A stretch of 64,000 nucleotides of DNA from Rhodoplanes sp963712435 (GCA_963712435.1 CAVQIB010000001.1:434001-498000), one strand, 5' to 3'; positions 37,797-47,705 are shown, counted from the first letter of the stretch. Made by a program: numbers and translations. The notes: a model not told the origin generated them from the letters alone.

Positions 37797-39198
37797 TCAG
37801 CTACGGCCCGCGAGAATCTCGCGTCCGGAATCTTGGGCGGTCGAGATCGGACGCAGCGGCGTGCCGGTCGCGGGCGGCTCATCGGCGCTGCCGGCAAGCC
37901 CCTTCGCGATCAGCCGGTTGATGTAATAGATGCCGGTCGAAAACACGACGCCGTAAACCAGCACGAACAGCGCGAGCGTGGTCGCGACGCTGCCGCCGGG
38001 CACCGGCGAGGTGGCGTCCGCCGTGCGCAGCACGCCATGCACCACCCAGGGCTGGCGGCCGCTTTCGGTGACGACCCAGCCGGCGATGACTGCGACAAAT
38101 CCGATCCACCAGGTCTGGGCGACGATTTTCAGATACCAGGTCGAGTTCGAACAGCCGCCTGCGCCACCACAGAAACCCGCCGAGAAATCCCGCCGCGATC
38201 ATGAACAGGCCGATCGCAAGCATGATCCGGAAGGCGAAGAACACCGGCAGAACGGGCGGCCGATCGGCCGGCGCGAAGCTCGTCAGGCCAGGAAACAGGC
38301 CGTTCGGATCATGCGTGAGGATGAGCGACGCGCCGCGCGGAACGGACAGCGCGAAACGGTTTGTTTCGGCTTTCTCGTCGGGCCAGGCGAAAATGTGGAA
38401 ATCGCCCGGTTTGGCGCCGTCCCAGTGCGCCTCCATCGCGGCGACCTTGGCCGGCTGGTGCGCGAGCGTGTTGAGCCCGTGCAGATCGCCGAGCACAAGC
38501 TGGAGCGGCGCAAGCACGAGGATCATGCCGACCGCCATGCGCAGCATGATGCGCGCTTCCAGGCGATGGCGATTGCCGAGCAGGAAGCGCGCGCCGACCG
38601 CGAGCACCACGAAGGCGGTGGTCAGATAGGCGGCGTTCAGCATGTGGGCGAAACGGTAGGGAAAGCTCGGATTGAAAATGATGGCGAACCAGTCGAGCGG
38701 ATAGGCGACGCCGTCGCGCATCTCGTGGCCCGCCGGCGTGTGCATCCAGCTATTGGCGGAGAGAATCCAGAAGGCGGAGATCGCCGTGCCGAGCGCGACG
38801 AACACCGCCGAGAGCGCATGCAGCCAGGGCGGAACCCGGTTGGCGCCGAACAGGAGCACGCCGAGAAACGTCGCTTCCAGGAAAAAGGCGGTGAGCACCT
38901 CGTAACCCATCAGCGGGCCGATGATGTTCCCGGCGCTCGCCGAGAAGCGGCTCCAATTGGTCCCGAACTGGTAGGAGAGCACGATCCCGGAGACCACGCC
39001 CATCGCAAAGGAGACCGCGAAAATTCGTGTCCAGAACAGCGCAAGCCGTTGGTAGCGCTCGTCGCCGGTCTTCAGCCGCAGGAGCAGAAGGGTCGCGAGG
39101 AACGCGGACAACCCGATGGTGAAACTCGGGAAAATGATGTGGAAGGCGATCGTGAAGGCGAATTGCACGCGCGCCAGCAGGACCGGATCGAAGTCCAT
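37797..39198 (-). CDS. cydA: Cytochrome bd ubiquinol oxidase subunit I (cyanide-insensitive type), one frameshift near 38138
   Basis: CydA carries hemes b558, b595 and d. MDFDPVLLARVQFAFTIAFHIIFPSFTIG contains the heme histidine His19. VLLSYQFG-like IVLSYQFGTNWSRFSASAGNIIGPLMGYEVLTAFFLEATFLGVLLFG, AHQPAKVAAMEAHWDGAKPGD and a short Q-loop follow. After one surplus G near 38138 the frame continues as YLKIVAQTWWIGFVAVIAGWVVTESGRQPWVVHGVLRTADA, the GRQPW motif. The short Q-loop fits the CIO subclass. The stop is at 37797-37799. Product about 466 residues. Confidence 0.95.
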
Positions 39199-39458
39199 TT
39201 TCCCCCACCCATGACCGGCCAGCCGGGGCCTTGGCTTGCAGAACCGAGGCGACCTCGGCGGAGCTCAAACGTTCAACCAACGCGGAATGAAGCGGGAAGG
39301 TTCACGACGCCTAAGCGGGTTCGCTCACGCGCTGCGCCGCCTGCCCGCGGGGACAGCGCCCCGCCATGCAAATGGCGCATCTGGACGCGCATTGTTCTTG
39401 TATTGTTCTTGATCATGCATTATCCTTGGTTGTGTCTTTTTTCCAGAGGGGACGTCCG

Positions 39459-40145
39459 ATGAACGGGTGGTTCCGGACAGGTGCTTTCATCGTTGGGCTT
39501 GCGATTGCGCTCAGCGCCGCGAGCGGGGCGGCCGCGCAGGACCCGCGGCAGAACGAGCCGGGCAAGTTCGACTTCTATGTGCTCGCGCTGTCCTGGTCGC
39601 CGTCCTACTGCGAGGCGAGCGCGGAGCGGCGGGCCGAGCGGCGCCGGCCCGATCCGCAATGCGGGGAGCGGCCCTATTCCTTCGTCGTTCACGGCCTGTG
39701 GCCGCAATATGAGAACGGCTTTCCCGAGTATTGTCAGACGCCGGCGCCGCGCCTCAATCGCAACACCGTCGCCGCTATGCTCGATCTGATGCCGAGCCCG
39801 CGCCTGGTGTTCCGCCAGTGGGACCGCCACGGGGTCTGTTCCGGGCTTCCGCCCAGCGGCTATTTCGAGGCCGTGCGCAAGGCGCGCGCGACGATCAAGA
39901 TCCCGGCCGAATTCCTCGATTTGACGGCGCCGCTCGCGGTGACGCCGAGCGAAATAGAAGAGGCGTTCGTCAAAGCCAATCCCGGGCTTCCGTCGGACGG
40001 AATCGCCGTGCGGTGCGACAAGAGCCGCCTGCGCGAGGTGAGAATCTGTCTCACCCGGGAATTCGCGTTCCAGTCGTGCGGCGAGATCGACCGCCGGAGT
40101 TGCCGGCGCGAAAGCCTGACGATGCCGCCGGCGCGCGGCGGATAG
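39459..40145 (+). CDS. Secreted ribonuclease T2
   Basis: A 228-residue exported RNase T2. The signal peptide FRTGAFIVGLAIALSAASGAAAQ is followed by FDFYVLALSWSPSYC. The two catalytic blocks are PYSFVVHGLWPQYENGFPEYC (CAS I) and LVFRQWDRHGVCSGL (CAS II). Eight cysteines in the usual T2 spacing should form disulfides in the periplasm. The family digests RNA to 3' nucleotides, probably for phosphate or nucleoside supply. ATG 39459 follows AGAGGGGACGTCCG, a good ribosome site. Next to cydA (divergent). Confidence 0.93.
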   Translation: MNGWFRTGAFIVGLAIALSAASGAAAQDPRQNEPGKFDFYVLALSWSPSYCEASAERRAERRRPDPQCGERPYSFVVHGLWPQYENGFPEYCQTPAPRLNRNTVAAMLDLMPSPRLVFRQWDRHGVCSGLPPSGYFEAVRKARATIKIPAEFLDLTAPLAVTPSEIEEAFVKANPGLPSDGIAVRCDKSRLREVRICLTREFAFQSCGEIDRRSCRRESLTMPPARGG

Positions 40146-40288
40146 GTTTGTCCGCCTCACCCCTGCTTCACCGCGCAGGTCCATTCGTCTCCGCCAACCT
40201 GCGCCATGTTTCTGAGAACGCGATTGCGCTTGCGCCGCAAGGAGCGGCATGCAGTCAGCTCGCGCGCAATCGCTCCAAGTGAAAGCCG

Positions 40289-41135
40289 ATGAACTATCGC
40301 CACGCCTTTCACGCCGGCAATTTCGCCGATGTGTTCAAGCATGCCGTGCTCGCCCGCATTCTCCTGCATCTGCGGGAAAAGCCGACGGCGTTCCGCGTAA
40401 TCGACACCCATGCCGGCGCGGGCCTCTACGATCTCACCGGGCCGGAGGCCAGTCGCACCGGCGAGTGGCGGTTCGGCATCGGCCGTTTGCGCGCGGCCTC
40501 GCTTGATCCCGAGGTCGCGGCCTTGCTTGCGCCCTATCTCGACGCGGTCGCGGCCTTCAATCCGGGCGTACCGCTCGAGCGCTATCCGGGTTCGCCGCTG
40601 CTCGCGCTGCGCCTGATGCGGGCGCAGGACCGCCTCACAGCCTGCGAACTCGAACCCTCGGCTGCGGCTGCGCTCAAGCGCGCGCTCGCCGGCGACCCGC
40701 GCGCGGCCTGCGTCGCCGTCGACGGCTTCGTTGCGCTCAAGGCCTGTCTGCCGCCGCAGGAGCGGCGCGGGCTCGTGCTGATCGACCCGCCATTCGAACA
40801 GCCGGACGAGTTCTCACGGCTGGCGCACGCGATCGTGAATGCGTGGCGCAAATGGGCGACCGGCATTTACATGCTCTGGTACCCGATCAAGGACCGGCGC
40901 GCGGCGGCCGCGTTCCTGCGCGCGCTGACGGCGAGCGCGATGCCGAAAATTCTGCGGGCGGAGTTCGACCTTGACGCGCGCGGGACGGAACTCGGCGCAG
41001 CCGGACTCGTCATCGTCAATCCGCCTTGGCGAACTCGAACACGAACTGAACGTCCTGCTCCCGTCGCTTGCTTCGCTTCTTGCGCGCGGTCGCGGCGGCG
41101 GGTGTCGCGTCGATTGGCTGCGAGGCGAAACCTAG
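40289..41135 (+). CDS. rlmJ: 23S rRNA (adenine-2030-N6)-methyltransferase RlmJ (one frameshift near 41031)
   Basis: RlmJ methylates A2030 of 23S rRNA. The start MNYRHAFHAGNFADVFKHAVLARIL is the family signature; it is followed by DTHAGAGLYDL (SAM site), CELEPSAAAALKRAL and LVLIDPPFEQPDEFSR, the DPPF catalytic motif. Near the end GLVIVNPPW should lead into ELEHELNVLLPSLASLLARG, and one extra C near 41031 blocks this; read with it removed the gene ends at TAG 41133-41135. Product about 281 residues, as expected. The uncorrected open frame instead continues to 41227 in arginine-rich nonsense. Confidence 0.93.
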
Positions 41136-41341
41136 CGCATATTCAATCAAACGCTGCGCGCCCCTTTGTAGACAGCGGCCTCTATGTTAGTCTTTGTTGG
41201 GGCTTTGGCGTTCCATCCCTGCGGTAAGCGATGGAGCAAAACGAGGCGGATGAAGGCCGATGCTCCCTCGGTCTGCAAAGGCAGCCGGGCCGTCGCGCCG
41301 TGAGGGCCGGCGGTGACGTAGTGGGGATTAGGAGCGTCCCG

Positions 41342-41554
41342 ATGGCAATGGGCGGTACGGTCAAGTTCTTCAATAGCGAGCGTGGCTACGGGTTCATCAA
41401 GCCGGATGACGGCGGCCGCGACGTATTCGTGCACATAACCGCGGTCGAGCGGGCGGGACTGAAGTCGCTCAACGAAGGACAGCGCATCAGCTTCGATGTG
41501 GAGCCCGACAAGAAGGGGAAGGGCCCAAAAGCCGTCAATCTGGTCATTTCCTGA
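41342..41554 (+). CDS. cspA: Cold-shock domain protein CspA family
   Basis: A 70-residue RNA/single-strand DNA chaperone. The sequence MGGTVKFFNSERGYGFIKPDDGGRDVFVHITAVERAGLKSLNEGQRISFDVEPDKKGKGPKAVNL has both RNP1 (RGYGFI) and RNP2 (VFVHI) motifs. A long untranslated 5' leader (at least 200 bases, 41136-41341) precedes it, which fits the leader-based cold induction of the family, though no specific cold-box was identified. The ribosome site TAGGAG is nine bases before ATG 41342. Confidence 0.95.
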   Translation: MAMGGTVKFFNSERGYGFIKPDDGGRDVFVHITAVERAGLKSLNEGQRISFDVEPDKKGKGPKAVNLVIS

Positions 41555-41955
41555 CGCTTCGCCTCCGCGTTGCTTGCGTCCGGCGAGCAGGGACGCTCGC
41601 GGCCGCTCCACCGCACCGGTCGGCTGGACAGGAAGCGCTTCACGGGCCTTGGTTCACCAAGCGCCGACGCGTGAGCGCGCGGCTTCTGCCGGCGCTTAGG
41701 AGCGTTTTCCGGCGAAGTGGACGCCGGTTCGCCGTAGAAATGCGATCACGCAATAACAACTGAAGCGAATCCCGACTCCACCGGAACGGAATTCGCTTCG
41801 GAGCGACTCTTGCCGAAGTTGACCCGGGCATCGATGTCCGCTCTCCGCGCGCAAAGCGGGGAACCAGTCTTTGCTCAGGAAACCCGGATTCCCGCTTTTG
41901 CGGAATTGAGCGGAATGGGGATGGAACCCAAGCGAAAAAGCTTACCGCCAGCACC
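41555..41955. other. 401-base intergenic stretch with rhizobial repeats, no gene
   Basis: The stretch AGCGTTTTCCGGCGAAGTGG and onward (about 41700-41735) is a degenerate copy of a repeat widespread in rhizobial intergenic DNA, followed by a hairpin (GCGAATTCCGTTCC type arms) near 41763-41799. A second palindrome, ATTCCCGC-TTTT-GCGGAAT, lies near 41889-41908. No open frame with a credible start or codon pattern. Confidence 0.5.
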
Positions 41956-42840
41956 TCAAAGCGCAGGTTGCGGCAGGCCGGCGGCGGCGCAAGCCGCGCG
42001 CAGCGTGTTGAGCATCAGGCACGCGATCGTCATCGGCCCTACCCCGCCCGGCACCGGCGTGATCGCGCCCGCCACCTCGGACACCTCGGCAAAGGCGACG
42101 TCGCCAACCAGCCGGGTCTTGCCCCCCTCCATCATGATGCGGTTAATCCCGACGTCGATGACCGTCGCGCCCGGCTTGATGAAGTCGCGCGTCACGAGTT
42201 CGGGCCGACCGATGGCCACAAAGAGCAGGTCGGCGCGCCGGGCGACCGCAGCCAGGTCCCGCGTGAAGGAATGCGCCACCGTCACCGTGGCGTTCTCGGC
42301 GAGCAACAGGTGAAAGAGCGGCTTGCCGACGATGTTGGAGCGGCCGATCACGACCGCCTCCAATCCGGCGAGCGATGGATGCACGGACTTCGCCAGCCTG
42401 ATGCAAGCTTGCGGCGTGCACGGCTTGATCCCGGGCAGGCCGGCGGCGAGCAGACCGGCGGTCAGCGGATGGAAGCCGTCGACATCCTTGCCCGGCGCGA
42501 TCGTCGCGATCACCTTCTGCGGATCGACCTGCGGCGGCAGCGGGAGCTGCACCAGGATCCCGTGCACCTTGGGATCGACATTGAGCTGCGCCAGAAGCGT
42601 CAGGAGGTCGCTCTCGGTCACCGTCCCCGGAAGCTTGTGAAGCGAGGAGCGCATGCCGGCGGCGGCGGTCTTGGCGGTCTTGCTGCGGACATAGATTTCG
42701 CTCGCCGGGTTGTTGCCGACGAGCACCACCGCCAGTCCCGGCTCGAGGCCTTGCTCCTTGCTCAGCCGTCCCACCTCGCGGGCGATCTTCGTGCTGAGTT
42801 CGGCGGCCATCGCCGCTCCGTCGATGCGGCGTGCGCTCAT
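41956..42840 (-). CDS. folD: Bifunctional methylenetetrahydrofolate dehydrogenase/cyclohydrolase FolD
   Basis: FolD interconverts methylene-, methenyl- and formyl-tetrahydrofolate for one-carbon metabolism. The 294-residue protein has VVLVGNNPASEIYVRSKTAKTAAAG (catalytic Lys in KTK), DGFHPLTAGLLAAG and KPCTPQACIRLAKS. VVIGRSNIVGKPLFHLLLAENATVTVAHSFTRDLA is the NADP site, and GDVAFAEVSEVAGAITPVPGGVGPMTIACLM the C-terminal signature. Length and start (MSARRIDGAAMAAEL) agree with the family. It overlaps the end of the DUF167 gene by four bases, so yggT-DUF167-folD is one unit. Confidence 0.97.
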   Translation of the reverse strand: MSARRIDGAAMAAELSTKIAREVGRLSKEQGLEPGLAVVLVGNNPASEIYVRSKTAKTAAAGMRSSLHKLPGTVTESDLLTLLAQLNVDPKVHGILVQLPLPPQVDPQKVIATIAPGKDVDGFHPLTAGLLAAGLPGIKPCTPQACIRLAKSVHPSLAGLEAVVIGRSNIVGKPLFHLLLAENATVTVAHSFTRDLAAVARRADLLFVAIGRPELVTRDFIKPGATVIDVGINRIMMEGGKTRLVGDVAFAEVSEVAGAITPVPGGVGPMTIACLMLNTLRAACAAAGLPQPAL

Positions 42841-43175
42841 GTCGCCTGCCCCTCCGCGAACGCCCCGAGCGCGGTCGCAAGCTCGGGTCCGGTTCCGCTG
42901 ATCTTGACGCGCTTGATGCGCGCGCTCTCGCCCGCGACAATGGTCATCCGCCCGGGCGCCACGCGCAGCGTCTTGGCGAACAGCGCGACCAGCGCGGCGT
43001 TCGCCGCGCCGTCGCTCGGCGCCGCCCGCACGCGCGCCTTCAATACCGCGCGGCCATCGGCCAGCGTGTCGACGCCGTCGATGGCGTCACACCCGCCGCG
43101 TGGGGTCAGTCGCACCGTGACGATCAGCCCGTCGGCGACGATCGCCCACGGCGCAGGGCCGTCCGCCGGTCTCAA
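42837..43175 (-). CDS. DUF167 (YggU) family protein
   Basis: A small protein of 112 residues, DUF167. The family core is LIVTVRLTPRGGCDAIDGV, then ADGRAVLKARVRAAPSDGAANAALVALFAKTLRV, with the conserved SDGAANAAL and the closing SGTGPELATAL. A TTG at 43175 overlaps the yggT stop (TTGA), which agrees with translational coupling and gives LRPADGPAPWAIVAD. Function unknown; in many bacteria it pairs with YggT as here. Confidence 0.85.
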   Translation of the reverse strand: MRPADGPAPWAIVADGLIVTVRLTPRGGCDAIDGVDTLADGRAVLKARVRAAPSDGAANAALVALFAKTLRVAPGRMTIVAGESARIKRVKISGTGPELATALGAFAEGQAT

Positions 43176-43462
43176 GCGAACGCCCGGGCGATGTTCGGAA
43201 GGATGACCGACTGGACGAACACGATGATCAGAATGACGATCACGGGCGAGATGTCGATCCCACCCAGATTGGGCATCCGCCGCCGAATCGGCGCCAACAC
43301 CGGCTCGGTGATCCGGTACAGGAAATCCGCGATCATCGCGACCGCGCCATGGCGCGTATTGACCACATTGAACGCGATCAGCCAGCTCAGAACGGCCGCC
43401 GCGATCAGGATGTAGACATATATCGTCAAAAGATAGCTGATGAAGCCAAGAAGTTCGATCAT
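43172..43462 (-). CDS. yggT: YggT family membrane protein
   Basis: A 96-residue inner-membrane protein with two hydrophobic segments (FISYLLTIYVYILIAAAVLSWLI and DISPVIVILIIVFVQSVIL). The family motif LYRITEPVLAPIRRRMPNLGGIDISP is intact, and MIELLGFISYLL is the usual start (ATG 43462). YggT proteins have been tied to cell division and osmotic adaptation; the function is not settled. The stop overlaps the DUF167 start. Confidence 0.93.
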   Translation of the reverse strand: MIELLGFISYLLTIYVYILIAAAVLSWLIAFNVVNTRHGAVAMIADFLYRITEPVLAPIRRRMPNLGGIDISPVIVILIIVFVQSVILPNIARAFA

Positions 43463-43672
43463 GACGGGCTCTCGTGTCGGACCCGTCGAGATGTACCGGT
43501 CCGGCCGCGGTGCGGCAAGCGCCTCGATCGCCCGGGCGGTCCGCCGGGGCGGCGCGAAATGACGCGATCCGACGCCGCGAGCCGTCGCGGCCGGCTTTGC
43601 GGCGCTTCGCATGGCGCACGGAATCGATCCAGGGGCCGACCCGCTCCGCAGCAGGTTTTCAAGGCAACCGGC

Positions 43673-44863
43673 TCAGAGATAGCTCCACCACCATTCGCCG
43701 CGGCGCTGCTTGAGGGCGGCAAACCACCGGCACAGCGGATAAAGCGTGACGACCACGAGCAGCCACACGGCGTAGACCGCCGGAAGGCCTAAGCCGTAGC
43801 CGTCCGGCCGGTTCGGGGGACCCGAGCCGAACAGCCATGACGCGTCGCCGAACATCGCCGCCGCATAGGCCACCGCGAGCGCATGGATCAGGTAAATGTG
43901 CACGACATAATAGAAGAACGGCACGCGCCCGAAGGTGACGATCCATCCGGCCAGGCGCCCGTGTGCGCGCTCGAACGCCGCGAGCAGAATAAGCGCCGGA
44001 CCCAGGGTCATCATCAGATAGAGCAGCGACGGCGGATATTTCTCGCAATTGACGAAGGACAGCGCCGTGGCGAGCCAGCCGCTCTGGCCCGCCCACGCCG
44101 CCGGATCGCCATAGAGATTGGTGGCGCGCAGCACGATGAAGCCGGCCGTGACGGCCAAGCCGAGCCCCGCGAGCCAGCGCCGGCGCGACGCCGGGTCGCG
44201 CTGCAGGAGCGGGCCGAGCGCATATCCGGCGGCCATCACGCCCGCCCACGGCACGAGCGGATAGAGCGCAAGCAGCCGCGTCTCGAGGCCGAAGCGCACA
44301 AGGGCCGGCTGATGCAGCAGGTTCCAGACAAAGCCCGCCTGGCCGAAATGCTCGGCGCGGACGCCGTCGAACAGATTGTGCCCGGCGATCAGGGCGAGCG
44401 CGACCGCGGCGATGGCCCAGCGCGGCAAATGCACGAGTCCCGCCAGCACCACCATGGACGCGCCGATCACCCAGATGACCTGCATCGTGAAGTGGTTGAG
44501 GTCGAGACTGAAGCTCCATCCCATGCGCACGATCGTGAACTCGATCAGCATGAGCCAGAGGCCGCGCGTCAGCAGGAAGCGGCTCACCGCGCCGAGGCCC
44601 TGCTCGCGCACGCCATAGAGATAGGCCGAGACGCCGGCCAGAAAGATGAAGACAGGCGCGCAGAAATGGGTGATCCAGCGGGTCAGGAACAGCGCTGGTT
44701 CGGCCACGTCGCGGGGATTGAAGCCGCTTGCCCCGAAAAAGTCGCGGGTGTGGTCGAGCGCCATCAGGATCATGACAAGACCGCGCAGCAGATCGATCGA
44801 GGCCAAGGCGGGCGCGGCTCGCCACGGCCTGCGCCGGAACGGGCAGGGGCGGAGCAGCGGCAA
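43673..44863 (-). CDS. DUF1624 (heparan-alpha-glucosaminide N-acetyltransferase-like) membrane protein
   Basis: A 396-residue integral membrane protein of the DUF1624/YeiB-like family. ALASIDLLRGLVMILMALDHTRDFFG is the defining N-terminal motif (catalytic His in DH), with ITHFCAPVFIFLAGVSAYLYG next. About ten helices follow, ending HIYLIHALAVAYA and WLLVVVTLYPLCRWFAALKQRR. The family is predicted to transfer acyl or acetyl groups across the membrane. The frame before MPLLRPCPF may be shifted: another frame from 44909 gives MMRLSHSLTASGSAG, which could be the real N-terminus. Divergent from the hydrolase at 44978. Confidence 0.88.
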   Translation of the reverse strand: MPLLRPCPFRRRPWRAAPALASIDLLRGLVMILMALDHTRDFFGASGFNPRDVAEPALFLTRWITHFCAPVFIFLAGVSAYLYGVREQGLGAVSRFLLTRGLWLMLIEFTIVRMGWSFSLDLNHFTMQVIWVIGASMVVLAGLVHLPRWAIAAVALALIAGHNLFDGVRAEHFGQAGFVWNLLHQPALVRFGLETRLLALYPLVPWAGVMAAGYALGPLLQRDPASRRRWLAGLGLAVTAGFIVLRATNLYGDPAAWAGQSGWLATALSFVNCEKYPPSLLYLMMTLGPALILLAAFERAHGRLAGWIVTFGRVPFFYYVVHIYLIHALAVAYAAAMFGDASWLFGSGPPNRPDGYGLGLPAVYAVWLLVVVTLYPLCRWFAALKQRRGEWWWSYL

Positions 44864-44977
44864 ACCCGGCGCTGCCGGACGCCGTCAGGGAATGGGAAAG
44901 GCGCATCATTGTCGATCCTCGCGGGCCGTCTTTAGATGCGGCGAAACAGGATGGCGTTCAACCGAGGGGGAAAGCCG

Positions 44978-45856
44978 ATGAGCGAAATCGATGCGGTCCG
45001 CGCGCTGCTGACCGAAAAACCGAGACCGGTCGGCTGGGCGGAACGACGGCAGCGCCTCGACGAGGTCGGATCGGTCTGGCCGGTCGCCGATGACGTCAAG
45101 CGCGAGGCGGTCGATCTCGACGGCGTGCCCGGCGAGTGGTCGATCGCGCCGGGCAGCGATCCCGCGCGCGTCCTGATGTTTTTCCACGGCGGCGGCTATT
45201 GCTCCGGGTCCATCGTGAGCCATCGCCGGATGGTGACCGAGGCGGGCCGGGCGGGCGGGGTGCGAACGCTCGCGGTCGGCTATCGGCTCGCGCCGGAGCA
45301 TCCGTTCCCGGCCGCGCTGGAGGACGCGAGCACCGCGTGGCGGTTCCTGCGCAAGCAGGGCGTCGCCGCGCGGAACATCGCGATCGGCGGCGACAGCGCG
45401 GGCGGCGGGCTCACGGTCGCGCTGCTCACGCGGCTGCGCGACGCAGGCGAGGACCTGCCCGGCTGCGCCTGGCTCGTGTCGCCCTGGACGGACCTGACCA
45501 TGTCGGGCACGACGCTGAACACGAAGGATTCCGTCGATCCGCTCATTCACAAGGCCTATCTCTGTGAACTCGCCGACGCCTATGTCCCCGCCGGGATCGA
45601 GCGGACGGACCCGCGCTTGTCCGTCCTCTATGCCGATCTCAAAGGCCTGCCGCCGATGCTCATCCAGGTGGGTTCGGCCGAGACGCTGCTCGACGACGCC
45701 ACGCGCTTTGCGGGCGCGGCGGGCTCAGCCGACGTGTCCGTCACGCTCGAAATCTGGCCGCACATGATTCATGCGTGGCAATTGTGGAATGCGCGCCTCG
45801 AGCCGGGGCGGCGCGCGCTCGCGAGCGCAGGGGCTTTTCTTCGCCGCCATCTCTGA
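44978..45856 (+). CDS. Alpha/beta hydrolase of the hormone-sensitive-lipase (HSL) type
   Basis: An esterase of about 292 residues. FFHGGGYCSGSI is the HGGG oxyanion motif that defines the HSL group. IGGDSAGGGLTVALLTRLRDAG holds the nucleophile GDSAG. The acid lies in PMLIQVGSAETLLDDA and the histidine in MIHAWQLW. ATG 44978 follows GGGGGAAAGCC. It acts on short-chain acyl esters; the natural substrate is unknown. It converges with the alcohol dehydrogenase of the liv operon. Confidence 0.9.
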   Translation: MSEIDAVRALLTEKPRPVGWAERRQRLDEVGSVWPVADDVKREAVDLDGVPGEWSIAPGSDPARVLMFFHGGGYCSGSIVSHRRMVTEAGRAGGVRTLAVGYRLAPEHPFPAALEDASTAWRFLRKQGVAARNIAIGGDSAGGGLTVALLTRLRDAGEDLPGCAWLVSPWTDLTMSGTTLNTKDSVDPLIHKAYLCELADAYVPAGIERTDPRLSVLYADLKGLPPMLIQVGSAETLLDDATRFAGAAGSADVSVTLEIWPHMIHAWQLWNARLEPGRRALASAGAFLRRHL

Positions 45857-45901
45857 CCGGCATCGACCGCGGCGACGTGCGGATCCGAAGTCCGGCCGTT
45901 C

Positions 45902-47029
45902 TCAATTGAACACGACGATCTGCCGCACCGCCTCGCCGCGCTGCAGCCGGTCGAAGCCCGCATTGATGTCGTCGAGCCGCAGGCGATCGGTGAGCAGCCG
46001 ATCGATGGGCAGGCGGCCGCGCCGGAACAGCCCGAGATAGCGCGGCAGATCGCGCGAGGGCACCGAGGTGCCGATATAGCTGCCCTTCAGCGTGCGTTCT
46101 TCCGCGACCAGGCTGACCGCCGGCACGGGCAGGACCGCGTCGGGCGGCGGCAGGCCGGCCGTCACCGTCGTGCCGCCGCGGCGCGTGATGCGGTAGGCAA
46201 GCTCCAGCGCCTTGACCGAGCCCGCCATTTCCAGCGCGAAATCGACGCCGCCGCGCGTCGCCTCGCGAATCCTGTCCACCACGTCGGCGTCTCCGGCCGC
46301 GAACTGGTCGGTCGCGCCGAGCTGCCCGGCAAGTCCGAGCTTTGCCGGGGAGAGATCGACGGCGACGATGCGCTCCGCGCCGGCCGCGACCGCGCCGAGC
46401 AGCGCCGCCAGTCCCACGCCGCCCAGCCCGACCACGGCGACGGTCGAACCGGCCGTCACGCGCGCGGTGTTGACCACGGCGCCGACGCCGGTGAGGACCG
46501 CGCAGCCGAACAAGGCCGCATTGTCGAGCGGCAGATCGGGGTCGATCTTGACGAGCGAGCGGCGCGACACGGTCGCGTATTCGGCAAAGCAGGACACGCC
46601 GAGATGATGGTTCACCGGCACGCCGTTGCGCGTGATGCGCCGCGCGCCGGACAACAGCGTGCCGTTGGCGTTGGCGACCGCCGCGGGCTCGCACAGAGCG
46701 GGGCGGCCGGTCGCGCACGGCTCGCAATGCCCGCAGCTCGGCACGAAGACGAGCACCACATGGTCGCCCTTGCGCAGATCGTCGACGCCCGCGCCCGGCT
46801 CTTCCACCACGGCTGCGGCCTCGTGCCCCAACGCCATCGGCGTCGGCCGCGGCCGGTTGCCGTCGATCACCGAAAGATCGGAGTGGCAGAGGCCCGCGGC
46901 GGCGATGCGCACCAGCACCTCGCCCGGACCCGGCGGCGCGAGATCGACCTCGGAGATCGTCAGCGGCTTCGAGGCGGCATAAGGCGGCGAGCGACCCATC
47001 TCCTCGAGAATGGCGGCGCGGATTTTCAT
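45902..47029 (-). CDS. Zinc-type alcohol dehydrogenase (MDR family, class III-like)
   Basis: A 375-residue medium-chain dehydrogenase. LVRIAAAGLCHSDLSVIDG has the catalytic-zinc cysteine. GHEAAAVVEEPGAGV supplies the histidine-glutamate, FVPSCGHCEPCATGRPALC the structural zinc four-cysteine site, and VTAGSTVAVVGLGGVGLAALLGAV the cofactor site. The end is DRLQRGEAVRQIVVF. It is close to the formaldehyde/alcohol dehydrogenases of the AdhC group. It begins 10 bases after the end of livF, so it is the last gene of the liv operon, suggesting that the imported compound is oxidised at an alcohol or aldehyde group. Confidence 0.93.
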   Translation of the reverse strand: MKIRAAILEEMGRSPPYAASKPLTISEVDLAPPGPGEVLVRIAAAGLCHSDLSVIDGNRPRPTPMALGHEAAAVVEEPGAGVDDLRKGDHVVLVFVPSCGHCEPCATGRPALCEPAAVANANGTLLSGARRITRNGVPVNHHLGVSCFAEYATVSRRSLVKIDPDLPLDNAALFGCAVLTGVGAVVNTARVTAGSTVAVVGLGGVGLAALLGAVAAGAERIVAVDLSPAKLGLAGQLGATDQFAAGDADVVDRIREATRGGVDFALEMAGSVKALELAYRITRRGGTTVTAGLPPPDAVLPVPAVSLVAEERTLKGSYIGTSVPSRDLPRYLGLFRRGRLPIDRLLTDRLRLDDINAGFDRLQRGEAVRQIVVFN

Positions 47030-47039
47030 GGCGGCAACC

Positions 47040-47705
47040 TCATTGCTTGGCGTCCGAGCTCGTCACCACGCCGCGCTCGATCACGTACAGCACGTCGATC
47101 AGATCGGCGGAGTGAACATAGTCGGATTCCGACAACAGCACGGACACTCCGGTCGCACGCAGCGCGGCGATCGCCTCCACGATCCGCCGCGCGAGCGCGG
47201 GCGCAACGCCCTCGAACGGCTCGTCGCACAGAAGCAAGCGCCGGCCGCAGGTCAGGGCGCGGGCAAGCGCCACCAGCTTCTGCTGGCCGCCGGACAGCTG
47301 CGAGGCGCGGCGCGCGGCGAATTCCCGGACCTCGGGGAGTATCGTATAGACGAAGTCGAGCCGCTCCTCGATCGCCGGGTCGGCGTTCGCCCAGGCGGGC
47401 AGCAGCACATTTTCTTCGACCGTCAGTTCCGGCACGAGCCGGCGATCCTCCGGCATATAGCCGATGCCGAGCCCCGCCCGCCGCTGCGGCGCGACCGACC
47501 GCAGGTCCCGATCGGCGAACATCATCGTGCCCGCACGCACCGCCAGGAGGCCCATGATCGCGCGCATCAGCGTCGTCTTGCCGGCGCCGTTGCGGCCGAT
47601 CAGCCCGACAAATGTGCTTTGCCCGATCGACAGCGCGACATCGTTGAGCACCGGCAATCCGGCGATGTCGACGCTGAGGCCGCTGACGTCGAGCGTCGCG
47701 CTCAT
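47040..47705 (-). CDS. livF: Branched-chain amino-acid-type ABC transporter ATP-binding protein LivF
   Basis: One of two ATPases of the transporter, 221 residues. The Walker A GRNGAGKTTLMRAIMG, the signature motif LSGGQQKLVALARAL and the Walker B LLCDEPFEGVAPAL are all present. The segment following Walker B is the variant SVLLSESDYVHSAD, where LivF usually has LVEQN. Overlaps livG by four bases. The second ATPase is livG; livH and livM form the membrane pore and livK brings the solute. Confidence 0.95.
   Translation of the reverse strand: MSATLDVSGLSVDIAGLPVLNDVALSIGQSTFVGLIGRNGAGKTTLMRAIMGLLAVRAGTMMFADRDLRSVAPQRRAGLGIGYMPEDRRLVPELTVEENVLLPAWANADPAIEERLDFVYTILPEVREFAARRASQLSGGQQKLVALARALTCGRRLLLCDEPFEGVAPALARRIVEAIAALRATGVSVLLSESDYVHSADLIDVLYVIERGVVTSSDAKQ

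Noticed and set aside
41136..41341. Riboswitch in the cold-shock gene leader
   Set aside because: The leader is long, but no known conserved fold could be assigned by eye.
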